Source of the DNA: JBDGSM01 sp042217615
GTDB lineage: Archaea; Nanohalarchaeota; Nanosalinia; Nanosalinales; Nanosalinaceae
Direction: 5' to 3'
Length of the DNA: 17,004 bases
NCBI GenBank assembly: GCA_042217615.1
Contig: JBDGSI010000052.1
Span: 1-17,004 of the forward strand
Shown here: one piece after another, positions 1 through 5,900 of the stretch
How positions within the stretch are numbered: the first letter of the stretch is position 1
How the letters are laid out: each line of letters starts with the position of its first letter
Notes under the pieces: model-generated
What the model was told of the DNA's origin: nothing
Database searches by the model: none
Seen by the model: only the letters and a program-made list of their open reading frames with translations
Program-made: the position numbers and the translations under genes

Positions 1-81
1 GAAGTCATCAAGGTAACTGATGAGCTTGGTGTCGCGGAGAAGGTGGCGCAGATGAAACCTCTGGTCAATGTGAAGGGATAG
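1..81 (+). CDS. 3' end of an unrecognised protein-coding gene (partial)
   Basis: The first frame is open from base 1 to a TAG at 79-81 and encodes the last 26 residues of a protein, ending VAQMKPLVNVKG. It cannot be assigned to a family from so short a tail. Mixed hydrophobic and charged content and the T-rich stretch that follows fit a genuine gene end. The call rests only on the open frame and its position, so it could also be chance. Confidence 0.45.
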   Translation, partial: EVIKVTDELGVAEKVAQMKPLVNVKG

Positions 82-110
82 TTTTCTTTCTAATTTCTAC
101 TTTCTTTTAC
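82..110 (+). terminator. T-rich stretch, probable archaeal terminator
   Basis: Directly after the TAG of the partial gene come several short T-runs separated by C or A (TTTTCTTTC, TTTCTAC, TTTCTTTTA). Archaeal RNA polymerase terminates on such T-tracts without needing a hairpin. The surrounding coding strand is A-rich, so the tract stands out. Confidence 0.45.
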
Positions 111-112
111 CG

Positions 113-191
113 CGACCCAGGTTTACGATTCCAAAGAAAATAAGGGAAGGCCTCAATCTTGAATCAGGTTCTGAGGTCTCTTTTATCCTGA
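113..191 (+). pseudogene. remnant of an AbrB/SpoVT-type (VapB-like) antitoxin
   Basis: The frame through 113-190 reads RFTIPKKIREGLNLESGSE followed by VSFILKGG. This matches the swapped-hairpin AbrB DNA-binding fold, whose hallmark is a (V/F)TIPKxIRExLxLxxGxxV segment. No ATG, GTG or TTG precedes it in frame, and upstream sequence is T-rich. After about residue 26 the frame runs into shadow reading of the toxin gene and stops at 234-236. The C-terminal toxin-binding half is missing. With the PIN fragment that follows it looks like a VapBC module that lost its middle by deletion. The motif match is by eye. Confidence 0.55.
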
Positions 192-194
192 AGG

Positions 195-437
195 GTGGCC
201 GACAAATTGACTGCACTCATCACAAGCTTCGAAAAGCTGGAAATGATACCTGTGGCTGAAGAAATAGCAGTATATGCAGCAGACCTCAGACACAAATACT
301 GCGACAGAAACAGGAACCCGATCTCATACGCCGACACAGTACACGTCGCAACAGCAGCCATGACAGGCTGCGATACGCTTTACACAGGAGATCCGGACTT
401 TGAAGCAGTTGAAGAACTAGAGACAGAAATAATCTAG
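195..437 (+). pseudogene. C-terminal half of a PIN-domain (VapC-like) ribonuclease toxin
   Basis: An 80-residue frame opens with GTG at 195, only one codon after an in-frame TGA (189-191), and ends at a TAG. Its C-terminal half carries PIN-domain hallmarks: ISYADTVHVATAAMTGCDTL and TGDPDF, giving acidic residues at 47, 66 and 68. PIN toxins are usually 125-140 residues, and the N-terminal Asp and central Glu of the metal site lie in the part missing here. The fragment sits immediately after an antitoxin head, as expected for a decayed vapBC pair. Expression as a short protein cannot be excluded, but it would lack a complete active site. Confidence 0.6.
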
Positions 438-442
438 TATTC

Positions 443-482
443 TGGATGGGCAGATCATTCAACCTCTCAATAAGCCCATCCA
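443..482 (+). repeat. 9-bp inverted repeat
   Basis: TGGATGGGC at 443-451 is perfectly complementary to GCCCATCCA at 474-482, with a 22-base spacer. It starts six bases after the PIN fragment ends. It may be a hairpin in a read-through transcript or a protein-binding palindrome; no T-run follows, so a simple terminator is not indicated. Confidence 0.45.
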
Positions 483-550
483 TATAAAGGAGGTGTTTTT
501 GAAGGAGGCTGGATTAAGATGGGGGTACAAAGGTTTGACGCTTCAACCCA

Positions 551-558
551 TTTATAAA
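551..558 (+). promoter_or_regulatory. TATA box (box A), probable promoter of the L3 operon
   Basis: TTTATAAA fits the archaeal box A consensus. Transcription would start about 25 bases downstream, near 580, exactly where the run of hairpins begins. This gives the L3 mRNA a leader of about 150 bases. Position and fit support the call; no experimental start is available. Confidence 0.55.
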
Positions 559-581
559 GTTTGTCTTCTTTTTTCTTGTTA

Positions 582-712
582 CCCGGCACGAGTTTTTTCT
601 CGGTTGGGACAAGCCTTCGCTTGTGGTGAAGGCCTCTGGTGTCGGAATTCAACGGCCAGATGCGGTTGTACCGTTGAATTCGGTTAAACTAATCTATGCC
701 TCTCTGTGAGGC
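582..712 (+). promoter_or_regulatory. structured 5' leader with four hairpins upstream of L3
   Basis: Four inverted repeats follow one another. They are 582-608 (CGAG/CTCG with a T6 loop, plus an outer CCC/GGG), 613-633 (GCCTTCGC with GTGAAGGC, one G-U pair, 5-base loop), 645-681 (perfect 11-bp GAATTCAACGG/CCGTTGAATTC, 15-base loop) and 698-712 (GCCTC/GAGGC). They begin at the predicted transcription start and end just before the L3 Shine-Dalgarno. A long structured leader ahead of a ribosomal operon suggests autoregulation by one of its proteins, as known in bacteria for the S10 operon; no specific archaeal element is recognised here. Confidence 0.5.
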
Positions 713-733
713 CTATAGGAGTTGAATAATAAA

Positions 734-1705
734 ATGGCAGACAAGAATCGTTCGAGAAGCGGATCACTGGGATTTAAGCCCAAGACACGGGCTGAGAGGA
801 TTTACCCAGATGTAAGTACGTGGGAAGATACAGACGAGCAAAAACCTTTGGGATACGCAGGATACAAGGTCGGGATGACCCGAGTCCTTAGAATAGATGA
901 TACAGAGGGAGCTACTGAGGGGCAGGAGGTTGCAACGCCTGTAACAATACTTGAAGCGCCTCCTCTCAGAGTCTACGGAGCACGTTTCTATGTGGAAGAC
1001 GTCAATTCTGGAGAACAGGTCTTTACAGAGGCCTGGACGGAAAGCCCTGCTTCTGAACTTCAGAGGGCGACAGATATTCCAAAGGAAGGAAACATGGATA
1101 ATCTGGAGAAGGCGAAAGAGAACTCAGAGGATATTACAGACGTCAGGCTTCTTGTTCATACTCAACCAAGTCGTGCAGGAATTTCCAAGAAGAAGCCTGC
1201 AAACTTCGAGCTTGGTCTTGGAGGAAACGTAGAAGATAAGCTTGAGTACGCTGAAGAGATGATTGGAAAGGAGATTGAGTTCTCCGATGTTTTCGAGGAA
1301 GGAGATTACAGCGATGTAATCGGAGTTACGAAAGGAAAAGGTATGGAAGGCCCTGTCCAGCGTTACGGAATCAAGAGGCTGGCACATAATACTCAGAAGA
1401 AGCGCAGGAAAGCTGGAAACGTTGGTCCATGGCATCCAGATCAGTTAAGCTGGAGAATCCCGCTGCCTGGTCAGGAAGGTTTCAACAACAGGACAGAACA
1501 CAACAAGAGAATCTTAAGCCACAGCGACAACCCTGAAACAGTTCAGAGAGAAGGAGGGTTCAAGAACTATGGAGAAGTCCAGTCCAACTATATACTGGTT
1601 AAGGGCTCGGTTCCGGGACCTGCAAAGAGGCTTATCCGGTTGAGAACAGCTTTAAGGAAAGATGGAAAACCTGGAAAACCAGAGATCACTCACATCGAAA
1701 AATAA
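734..1705 (+). CDS. rpl3: 50S ribosomal protein L3 (uL3)
   Basis: A 323-residue protein matching archaeal L3, which binds 23S rRNA and reaches toward the peptidyl-transferase centre. The N-terminus RSRSGSLGFKPKTRAERI is the family's opening motif. The central KGKGMEGPVQRYGIKRL, the basic KKRRKAGNVGPW loop and the C-terminal VKGSVPGPAKRLIRLRTAL are all present. Length is normal for archaea. The frame extends upstream to a TTG at 722, but the AGGAG ribosome-binding site (717-721) abuts that codon, so the ATG at 734 is the better start. It is the first gene after the structured leader and heads the operon, with L4 16 bases downstream. Confidence 0.97.
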   Translation: MADKNRSRSGSLGFKPKTRAERIYPDVSTWEDTDEQKPLGYAGYKVGMTRVLRIDDTEGATEGQEVATPVTILEAPPLRVYGARFYVEDVNSGEQVFTEAWTESPASELQRATDIPKEGNMDNLEKAKENSEDITDVRLLVHTQPSRAGISKKKPANFELGLGGNVEDKLEYAEEMIGKEIEFSDVFEEGDYSDVIGVTKGKGMEGPVQRYGIKRLAHNTQKKRRKAGNVGPWHPDQLSWRIPLPGQEGFNNRTEHNKRILSHSDNPETVQREGGFKNYGEVQSNYILVKGSVPGPAKRLIRLRTALRKDGKPGKPEITHIEK

Positions 1706-1720
1706 AGGTGAAAAACTAAA

Positions 1721-2479
1721 ATGACAGATCTACCGAATCAGTTCAACGAAAGAGTAAGGCCTGACATAGTGAAGAGAGCAAATCTATCTATTAAATCAAA
1801 GAAGAGACAGGCCTATGGTCCTTCAGAGGATTCCGGTCTTAAGCATGTTACACGTTGGAGGCAGCGCCGCAGAGTTTACAGAGGCCAGAAAGGTAAAGGC
1901 CGTTCAAGAACTCCACGGAAGATAAGGACTGCGAGAGGAATGCAGTTGTTTGGGGAGGGAGCTGAAGCACCTCAAACTCGTGGAGGACGTGAAGCACATC
2001 CTCCGAAACCTGAAAAGGACTTTACAGAAGAAGTAAATGATAAGGAGCGCAGAAAAGCTATTCGATCTGCGATCGCAGCTACAGCGGATGAAGACCTTGT
2101 ATCGGAGAAGCATGACTACAGCGGAGAACTTCCGATAGTGGTTGAGGAAATCTCAGAAGTAGAGAAGACACAGGAGCTTAAGGAACAGCTTCAGGATTTA
2201 GGCCTTGAAGACGAGCTTGAGAGAGCTTCAGAGAAGAAGATCAGGTCTGGTAAGGGAGCAAACCGTGGAAGAAAATACAGGAAGAAGAGAGGTCCTCTAG
2301 TCGTTGTCGCAGAAGATAACGGAGTGAAGGATGCTGCTTCAAATATTCCAGGGGTAGATGTCTCGCTTGTAGATCAGTTGAACGCTGAGAAACTTGCTCC
2401 TGGAGCAGAACCAGGTAGACTGGTTGTATGGAGTCAAAAATCTTTAGACAGGCTTGAAGAGGAAGGCCTGTACAGTTAA
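1721..2479 (+). CDS. rpl4: 50S ribosomal protein L4 (uL4)
   Basis: 252 residues. The opening LPNQFNERVRPDIVKRA is the conserved L4 motif, followed by the basic RNA-binding loop around residues 46-72 (TRWRQRRRVYRGQKGKGRS) that reaches the exit tunnel. RGKYRKKRGPLVVV-like basic and core segments follow near residue 190. Archaeal L4 usually has some 15-20 residues before the LPxxF motif; here the protein begins almost directly at it, and an in-frame TGA at 1709-1711 rules out a longer start. The start is supported by AAGGTG at 1705-1710. It lies between L3 and L23 as in other archaea. Confidence 0.96.
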   Translation: MTDLPNQFNERVRPDIVKRANLSIKSKKRQAYGPSEDSGLKHVTRWRQRRRVYRGQKGKGRSRTPRKIRTARGMQLFGEGAEAPQTRGGREAHPPKPEKDFTEEVNDKERRKAIRSAIAATADEDLVSEKHDYSGELPIVVEEISEVEKTQELKEQLQDLGLEDELERASEKKIRSGKGANRGRKYRKKRGPLVVVAEDNGVKDAASNIPGVDVSLVDQLNAEKLAPGAEPGRLVVWSQKSLDRLEEEGLYS

Positions 2480-2495
2480 ACGGTGATTAGATTTT

Positions 2496-2765
2496 ATGGA
2501 AGATGACGAAGCTTGGGACGTAATTGAAAACCCGCATATGACAGAGCAGGCAATGGATCAGATAGATGAAGAGAATAAGATTGTCTTAATCGTTGACCTT
2601 GAGGCAGATAAGGGACAGGTTAAGGATGCAGTTGAGACTCTGTTCAATGTAGATGTCAAAAAAGTTAATACAAACATAACACCACAGGCTCAGAAGAAGG
2701 CTTATGTCCGGTTGTCAGAAAGTGACGATGCAATGGACCTGGCTACTGAGCTAGGTATGATGTAG
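2496..2765 (+). CDS. rpl23: 50S ribosomal protein L23 (uL23)
   Basis: 89 residues, normal for archaeal L23, which sits at the tunnel exit and contacts SRP and the translocon. The NPHMTEQAM opening is the family's PxxTEKA-type N-terminus. The NKIVLIVDLEADKGQVKDAVETLFNVDVKKVNT core is the conserved strand-helix-strand, and the C-terminus KKAYVRL is typical. The first ten residues are acidic. GGTG at 2482-2485 precedes the ATG. Confidence 0.95.
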   Translation: MEDDEAWDVIENPHMTEQAMDQIDEENKIVLIVDLEADKGQVKDAVETLFNVDVKKVNTNITPQAQKKAYVRLSESDDAMDLATELGMM

Positions 2766-2780
2766 AGGTGTTTTCAACTA

Positions 2781-3485
2781 ATGGGAGAACCAATCAGACA
2801 GCAGAGAAGAGGTAAAGGATCGCCAAAATTCCAGTCCAACTCTCACAAAGGAAAAGGCGATGTACAGCATAGAAACTCAGAACTAACAGGAGAGGTAAAA
2901 GACATAGTACACGACCCTTCAAGGACTGCTCCGGTAGCAGTAGTAGAATTTGAAGACGGAGAGACAAGAAACATTCTGGCGCCGGAAGGCCTTTCAACAG
3001 GGGATAAGATCGAAGCAGGAGTATCCGCAGAGATCAAGGAAGGAAACACGCTTCCAGTCGGAGAGATCCCTGAAGGAGTACCGATCCACAATATTGAAAC
3101 ACAGCCAAATGATGGTGGAAAGCTGGTTAAGGCCTCAGGAACATACGCATTCGTTGTATCTCATGAAAAAGATGGTGTAAGAATCAGTTTGCCAAGCAAG
3201 AGCTTCAAGAAACTTGATACAAGATGCAGAGCAACAGTTGGAAAAGTCGCAGCCGGTGGAAGGGAGGACAAACCTCTTGTAAAGGCTGGAAACGCTGCGA
3301 AGAAGGCAGAGGCAAGAGGTCTAAGTTATCCAACAGTATCCGCTGTTTCAATGAACGCAGTAGCACATCCGTTCGGAGGATCTGCAAAACCTGGACAGCC
3401 TAAAACTGTTTCCAAGAGTGCTTCACCAGGAAGCAAGGTTGGAAGCATAGGAGCCAAACGCTCCGGAAAGAAGAACAACGACTAA
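2781..3485 (+). CDS. rpl2: 50S ribosomal protein L2 (uL2)
   Basis: 234 residues, matching archaeal L2 in length. L2 binds 23S rRNA beside the peptidyl-transferase centre and bridges the subunits. The N-terminal basic GEPIRQQRRGKGSPKF, the central GDKIEAG and IPEGVPIHNIE segments, and a Gly/Lys-rich C-terminal tail are present. The conserved loop reads SMNAVAHPFGGS with the key His at residue 196. The residue before it is Ala (195), where most L2 proteins have Asp. The Shine-Dalgarno GAGGTG overlaps the L23 stop region. Confidence 0.96.
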   Translation: MGEPIRQQRRGKGSPKFQSNSHKGKGDVQHRNSELTGEVKDIVHDPSRTAPVAVVEFEDGETRNILAPEGLSTGDKIEAGVSAEIKEGNTLPVGEIPEGVPIHNIETQPNDGGKLVKASGTYAFVVSHEKDGVRISLPSKSFKKLDTRCRATVGKVAAGGREDKPLVKAGNAAKKAEARGLSYPTVSAVSMNAVAHPFGGSAKPGQPKTVSKSASPGSKVGSIGAKRSGKKNND

Positions 3486-3506
3486 AAAACGAGGTTTAAT
3501 CAAAAA

Positions 3507-3884
3507 ATGTCAGAGGACTTTACGTACAGAGGAAAAACACTGGACGAACTCAAGGAGATGAGCAGATCAGAGTTCGCAGAACTGCTTGATGCAAGAGGCC
3601 GGAGGAAACTTGAGAGAGGCCTTAGAGAAGAAGAGAAAAAACTGCTTCAAAAACTTGAGGACAAGGACAGGGTTCAAACCCATCTCAGATGCATGATTGT
3701 CCTGCCTGAAATGGTTGGTAAAACAGTTGAAATCTATAATGGTCAAGGATTTGAAGAAGTAGAGATCCAGGAAGAAATGATCGGTCATTACTTCGGAGAG
3801 TTTGCAAAAACCCGTAAGAAAGTTGAGCACAGTGCTCCAGGACTTGGAGCAACACGCTCATCCAAGCATGTACCGCTCAAGTAA
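3507..3884 (+). CDS. rps19: 30S ribosomal protein S19 (uS19)
   Basis: 125 residues, close to the usual archaeal size. Archaeal signature segments are FTYRGKTLDELKEMS at the N-terminus and the central HLRCMIVLPEMVGKTVEIYNG. The C-terminal MIGHYFGEFAKTRKKVEH and GLGATRSSKHVPLK also match. S19 lies in the 30S head and contacts the A-site tRNA region. It follows L2 by 21 bases; an unusually long 110-base spacer separates it from L22. Confidence 0.96.
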   Translation: MSEDFTYRGKTLDELKEMSRSEFAELLDARGRRKLERGLREEEKKLLQKLEDKDRVQTHLRCMIVLPEMVGKTVEIYNGQGFEEVEIQEEMIGHYFGEFAKTRKKVEHSAPGLGATRSSKHVPLK

Positions 3885-3893
3885 GTGATATCA

Positions 3894-3995
3894 ATGCGAA
3901 AATCAAGGATTCGAAAATTCGGAGAATTTTCTCCAGGAAATTCCGAAGGGAATTTCATTTTCAGCCTTACCAGAAACTCAGGTGAGTTTCGATAA
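3894..3995 (+). CDS. possible small leader ORF (33 aa) coupled to L22
   Basis: A short frame starts at ATG 3894, nine bases after the S19 stop. GTGAT (3885-3889), which could pair with the 16S rRNA end, precedes it. It ends with TAA at 3993-3995, whose last A is the first base of the L22 ATG (TAATG overlap). The peptide is basic and begins MRKSRIRKFGEFSPG. No family is recognised. The sequence is dominated by three hairpins, so its coding content may be secondary. Translation through it would bring ribosomes to the L22 start and melt the hairpin carrying its Shine-Dalgarno. It may simply be a spacer. Confidence 0.3.
   Translation: MRKSRIRKFGEFSPGNSEGNFIFSLTRNSGEFR
3913..3990 (+). promoter_or_regulatory. 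three tandem hairpins in the S19-L22 spacer
   Basis: Perfect inverted repeats lie at 3913-3919/3925-3931 (GAAAATT/AATTTTC), 3937-3944/3949-3956 (GAAATTCC/GGAATTTC, loop GAAG) and 3973-3979/3984-3990 (GAAACTC/GAGTTTC, loop AGGT). The third hairpin holds AGGTGA (3980-3985), the Shine-Dalgarno of L22, partly in its loop and partly in its 3' arm. They may control L22 translation or processing of the mRNA. Confidence 0.5.
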
Positions 3996-4414
3996 TGACT
4001 TTAGAGACCGAGACACATCAGGCAAAGGCCTTCGGCAAGAACATGCCGATCTCATGGAAAGACGCTACAGAGATCGGAAGGTTCATTGATGGAGACAGAG
4101 TTGAGAAAGCTGTAGGTAAACTGGAGAAAGTAATTGAAAAAGACCTAGCAGTACCATACACAAAGTTCGACAGCGATGTCGGACACAGGAAAGGAAGCGG
4201 AGACTCAGGAAGATACCCTGTAAAGGCAGCAGAACACGTTTTAAAAGTTCTTGAAGAAGCAGAAGCGAATGCAGAGCATGAAGGCCTTAACCCTGGCGCT
4301 CTAGAAGTTGAAAACATTATAATTAACCAGGGGCAGGAGTATGTGACTCCTTCACGGTTCAGAGGAGAGAAAACCAAGGCAGCTCATGTCAAAATTGTTT
4401 TAGAGGAGCAGTGA
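3995..4414 (+). CDS. rpl22: 50S ribosomal protein L22 (uL22)
   Basis: 139 residues, slightly shorter than the usual archaeal ~150. The order of motifs fits: AFGKNMPISWKDATEIGRFI near the N-terminus, then AVPYTKFDSDVGHRKGSG, GRYPVKAAEHVLKVLEEAEANAE and a C-terminal AAHVKIVLEE strand. L22 lines the exit tunnel with L4. The ATG overlaps the stop of the small upstream frame, and the Shine-Dalgarno AGGTGA lies nine bases upstream in a hairpin. Confidence 0.95.
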   Translation: MTLETETHQAKAFGKNMPISWKDATEIGRFIDGDRVEKAVGKLEKVIEKDLAVPYTKFDSDVGHRKGSGDSGRYPVKAAEHVLKVLEEAEANAEHEGLNPGALEVENIIINQGQEYVTPSRFRGEKTKAAHVKIVLEEQ

Positions 4415-4421
4415 AAGATAA

Positions 4422-4487
4422 ATGATGCTAATGAACGAAGTTCAAAGAGTTTCAAGGAAAGCAGGAAATCGCGGAGGCGGTTTTTGA
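4422..4487 (+). CDS. possible small ORF (21 aa) abutting S3
   Basis: A 22-codon frame starts at ATG 4422, seven bases after the L22 stop, and its TGA (4485-4487) touches the S3 ATG at 4488. The peptide is basic and Gly-rich near its end (RKAGNRGGGF). The S3 Shine-Dalgarno GGAGG (4472-4476) lies inside it. No hairpin is evident. It may allow coupled translation from L22 to S3, or be chance. Confidence 0.22.
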   Translation: MMLMNEVQRVSRKAGNRGGGF

Positions 4488-5570
4488 ATGCAAGAGAAAC
4501 AGTTTATCGAAAAAGGTGCACGTAAAGTAAGGCTTGACGAGTTCCTCGCTGATGAGCTTGAAGGTGCAGGTTACTCTAAGGCCGATATCGTAAGGACGCC
4601 TACTTCTACTAAAATCGTGATCTATGCTCAGAGGCCTGGTCTTGTTATCGGTAGAGGAGGTTCCAGGATCAATGAGTTGACTGAAGATGTTGAGGAAGAG
4701 TTTGGATTTGAGAATCCTCAGATCGAAGTAAATGAGATCGATGAGCCTGATGCAGAGGCTCAGGTTGTCGCAGATTCAATCGCTGACTGGCTTGAGAAAG
4801 GCGGTCACGCCAAAAGAGTAGGATATACGTATCTCAGAAGGATGAAGGAGGCAGGAGTTATAGGGGCAGAGATCGAGATCACAGGAAAGTTAAGCGGTAA
4901 TAGAGGAAGGACAGAGAAGTTCTCCTATGGATACGTGAAACGCTGTGGAAACACTTCAAAAGACAACGTCCGGAAAGGATACGCACTTGCAAGGACAAAG
5001 CCAGGAGCAATCGGAGTCAAGGTCCGGATAATGGAGGAAATGCCGGAGTTCATGCACAGAGATGTCGATGTAAGCGAAGAAATCCTGCATCAGAGCAGTG
5101 AAGAAGAGGAAGACTTTGACAGGACACAGACAATTCAAGAAGTAATCGAAGAAGCAGAAAACATGACCTCGGCAGAGCTTGAAAGAGCAATAGAAGAAAA
5201 GGCCTCAGAGATAGGATCAGCTGAGATCAGCAAAGATGAAGTAAGAGATGCCTTTGAGGAAATGGATGAAGAGCCTGCACAAGGAGTTGAAGAAGAGCTT
5301 GAAGAGGCTGAAGAAAAAATTGAAGAAGCAGAGGAAGAGATAGACGATGAAGAAGTTGAAGAAGAGCTTGAAGAGGCAGAGGAAGCCGTAGAGGAAGCAG
5401 AAGAAGATTTTGAATCCAGTCATGAAGATATTGTACAGGGAACAATCAGCGAAGCCAAGGAAAAAGTAGGAGAGATAGAAGATCCTGACTTCGGAGCACT
5501 ACTGCAGGCAGAAAAAGCAGGTAAAAACCGGAAAACATTCATTGAATGGCTTGAACGCCAGAAAGAATAA
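4488..5570 (+). CDS. rps3: 30S ribosomal protein S3 (uS3) with long acidic C-terminal extension
   Basis: 360 residues against roughly 200-300 in other archaea. Residues 1-205 are a normal S3: FIEKGARKVRLDEFLADEL at the start, a KH domain with GLVIGRGGSRINEL (GRGG at 55-58), and KRVGYTYLRRMKEAGVIGAEI and SGNRGRTEKFSYG segments. Residues 206-330 are a Glu-rich, probably helical extension with a duplicated 23-residue unit. The last 30 residues end in a mixed FGALLQAEKAGKNRKTF segment followed by IEWLERQKE, which looks like a small separate module. S3 forms the mRNA entry channel. An acidic tail is a usual salt adaptation, but this one is long. Confidence 0.95.
   Translation: MQEKQFIEKGARKVRLDEFLADELEGAGYSKADIVRTPTSTKIVIYAQRPGLVIGRGGSRINELTEDVEEEFGFENPQIEVNEIDEPDAEAQVVADSIADWLEKGGHAKRVGYTYLRRMKEAGVIGAEIEITGKLSGNRGRTEKFSYGYVKRCGNTSKDNVRKGYALARTKPGAIGVKVRIMEEMPEFMHRDVDVSEEILHQSSEEEEDFDRTQTIQEVIEEAENMTSAELERAIEEKASEIGSAEISKDEVRDAFEEMDEEPAQGVEEELEEAEEKIEEAEEEIDDEEVEEELEEAEEAVEEAEEDFESSHEDIVQGTISEAKEKVGEIEDPDFGALLQAEKAGKNRKTFIEWLERQKE
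5286..5423 (+). repeat. 69-bp tandem duplication within the S3 acidic extension
   Basis: Two in-frame 69-base units (5286-5354 and 5355-5423) each encode 23 residues beginning VEEELEEAEE. The first 22 bases of the units are identical and the rest is similar. The unit expands a Glu-rich helix of S3. Confidence 0.7.
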
Positions 5571-5597
5571 AAACCAGTAGAAAGGTGACATAGAACA

Positions 5598-5801
5598 GTG
5601 GCAATACTTACAGCCGACGAAGCAAGAGAAAAAAAGACAAGCGAACTCAAGGAAAGAATGACCGACCTCCAGAAAGAACTCGTTCAGGAACGAGGACAGA
5701 TAGAAATGGGAGGATTCACAGACAACCCTGGAAGGATCAAAGAAATGAAAAAAACCATTGCACGCATCAAAACAGTTCTCAACGAAAGAACCAACAGCTA
5801 G
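5598..5801 (+). CDS. rpl29: 50S ribosomal protein L29 (uL29)
   Basis: 67 residues, the normal size of this two-helix protein at the tunnel exit next to L23. The sequence AREKKTSELKERMTDLQKEL followed by a second helix (GRIKEMKKTIARIKTVLNE) fits archaeal L29. The start is GTG at 5598, with AAAGGTGA at 5581-5588 upstream. A 95-base spacer to aIF1 follows. Confidence 0.93.
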   Translation: MAILTADEAREKKTSELKERMTDLQKELVQERGQIEMGGFTDNPGRIKEMKKTIARIKTVLNERTNS

Positions 5802-5807
5802 ATACTA

Positions 5808-5900
5808 ATGAACAAAAACTCAAGGTTCTCCAACAACTTCTCAACAACTTCAAAAACCTCTTCCAAACCTGAAAACCTGTTCAAGAGGTCTTCAAAGTGA
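5808..5900 (+). CDS. possible small leader ORF (30 aa) overlapping the aIF1 start
   Basis: The frame begins at ATG 5808, seven bases after the L29 stop, and its TGA (5898-5900) overlaps the aIF1 GTG start at 5897 (GTGA). The peptide is rich in Ser, Asn, Lys and Phe and poor in acidic residues, unlike neighbouring proteins, so it is probably not a folded ribosomal protein. An inverted repeat within it (5856-5862 with 5883-5889) covers the aIF1 Shine-Dalgarno. A coupling role is inferred; no family is recognised. Confidence 0.3.
   Translation: MNKNSRFSNNFSTTSKTSSKPENLFKRSSK
5856..5889 (+). promoter_or_regulatory. hairpin masking the aIF1 ribosome-binding site
   Basis: ACCTCTT (5856-5862) is complementary to AAGAGGT (5883-5889). 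The 3' arm contains GAGGT, the Shine-Dalgarno placed seven bases before the aIF1 GTG. Folding would block initiation unless ribosomes come through from upstream. Confidence 0.4.

Larger units (their letters stand above)
438..733 (+). other. intergenic region and 5' leader before L3
   Basis: This 296-base stretch holds no convincing gene. It contains the inverted repeat at 443-482, a strong orphan Shine-Dalgarno-like GGAGGTG (489-495), a TATA-like box (551-558), and four hairpins between 582 and 712. Two AGGCCT palindromes lie at 630 and 709. A 64-codon frame across it (493-687) has Cys/Trp-rich content unlike the acidic proteins around it and is treated as chance. Confidence 0.5.

Noticed and set aside
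493..687. 64-codon frame in the L3 leader
   Set aside because: Cys/Trp-rich content unlike the acidic neighbours, crosses the TATA box and the hairpins, and has no recognisable family.
722..733. TTG start for L3
   Set aside because: It abuts the Shine-Dalgarno AGGAG (717-721); the ATG at 734 has proper spacing and matches the family N-terminus.
5217..5445. Phe/Leu-rich reverse-strand frames opposite the S3 tail
   Set aside because: They are the complement of Glu codons (GAA/GAG read as TTC/CTC), so artefacts of the acidic tail. The same applies to 7583-7948.
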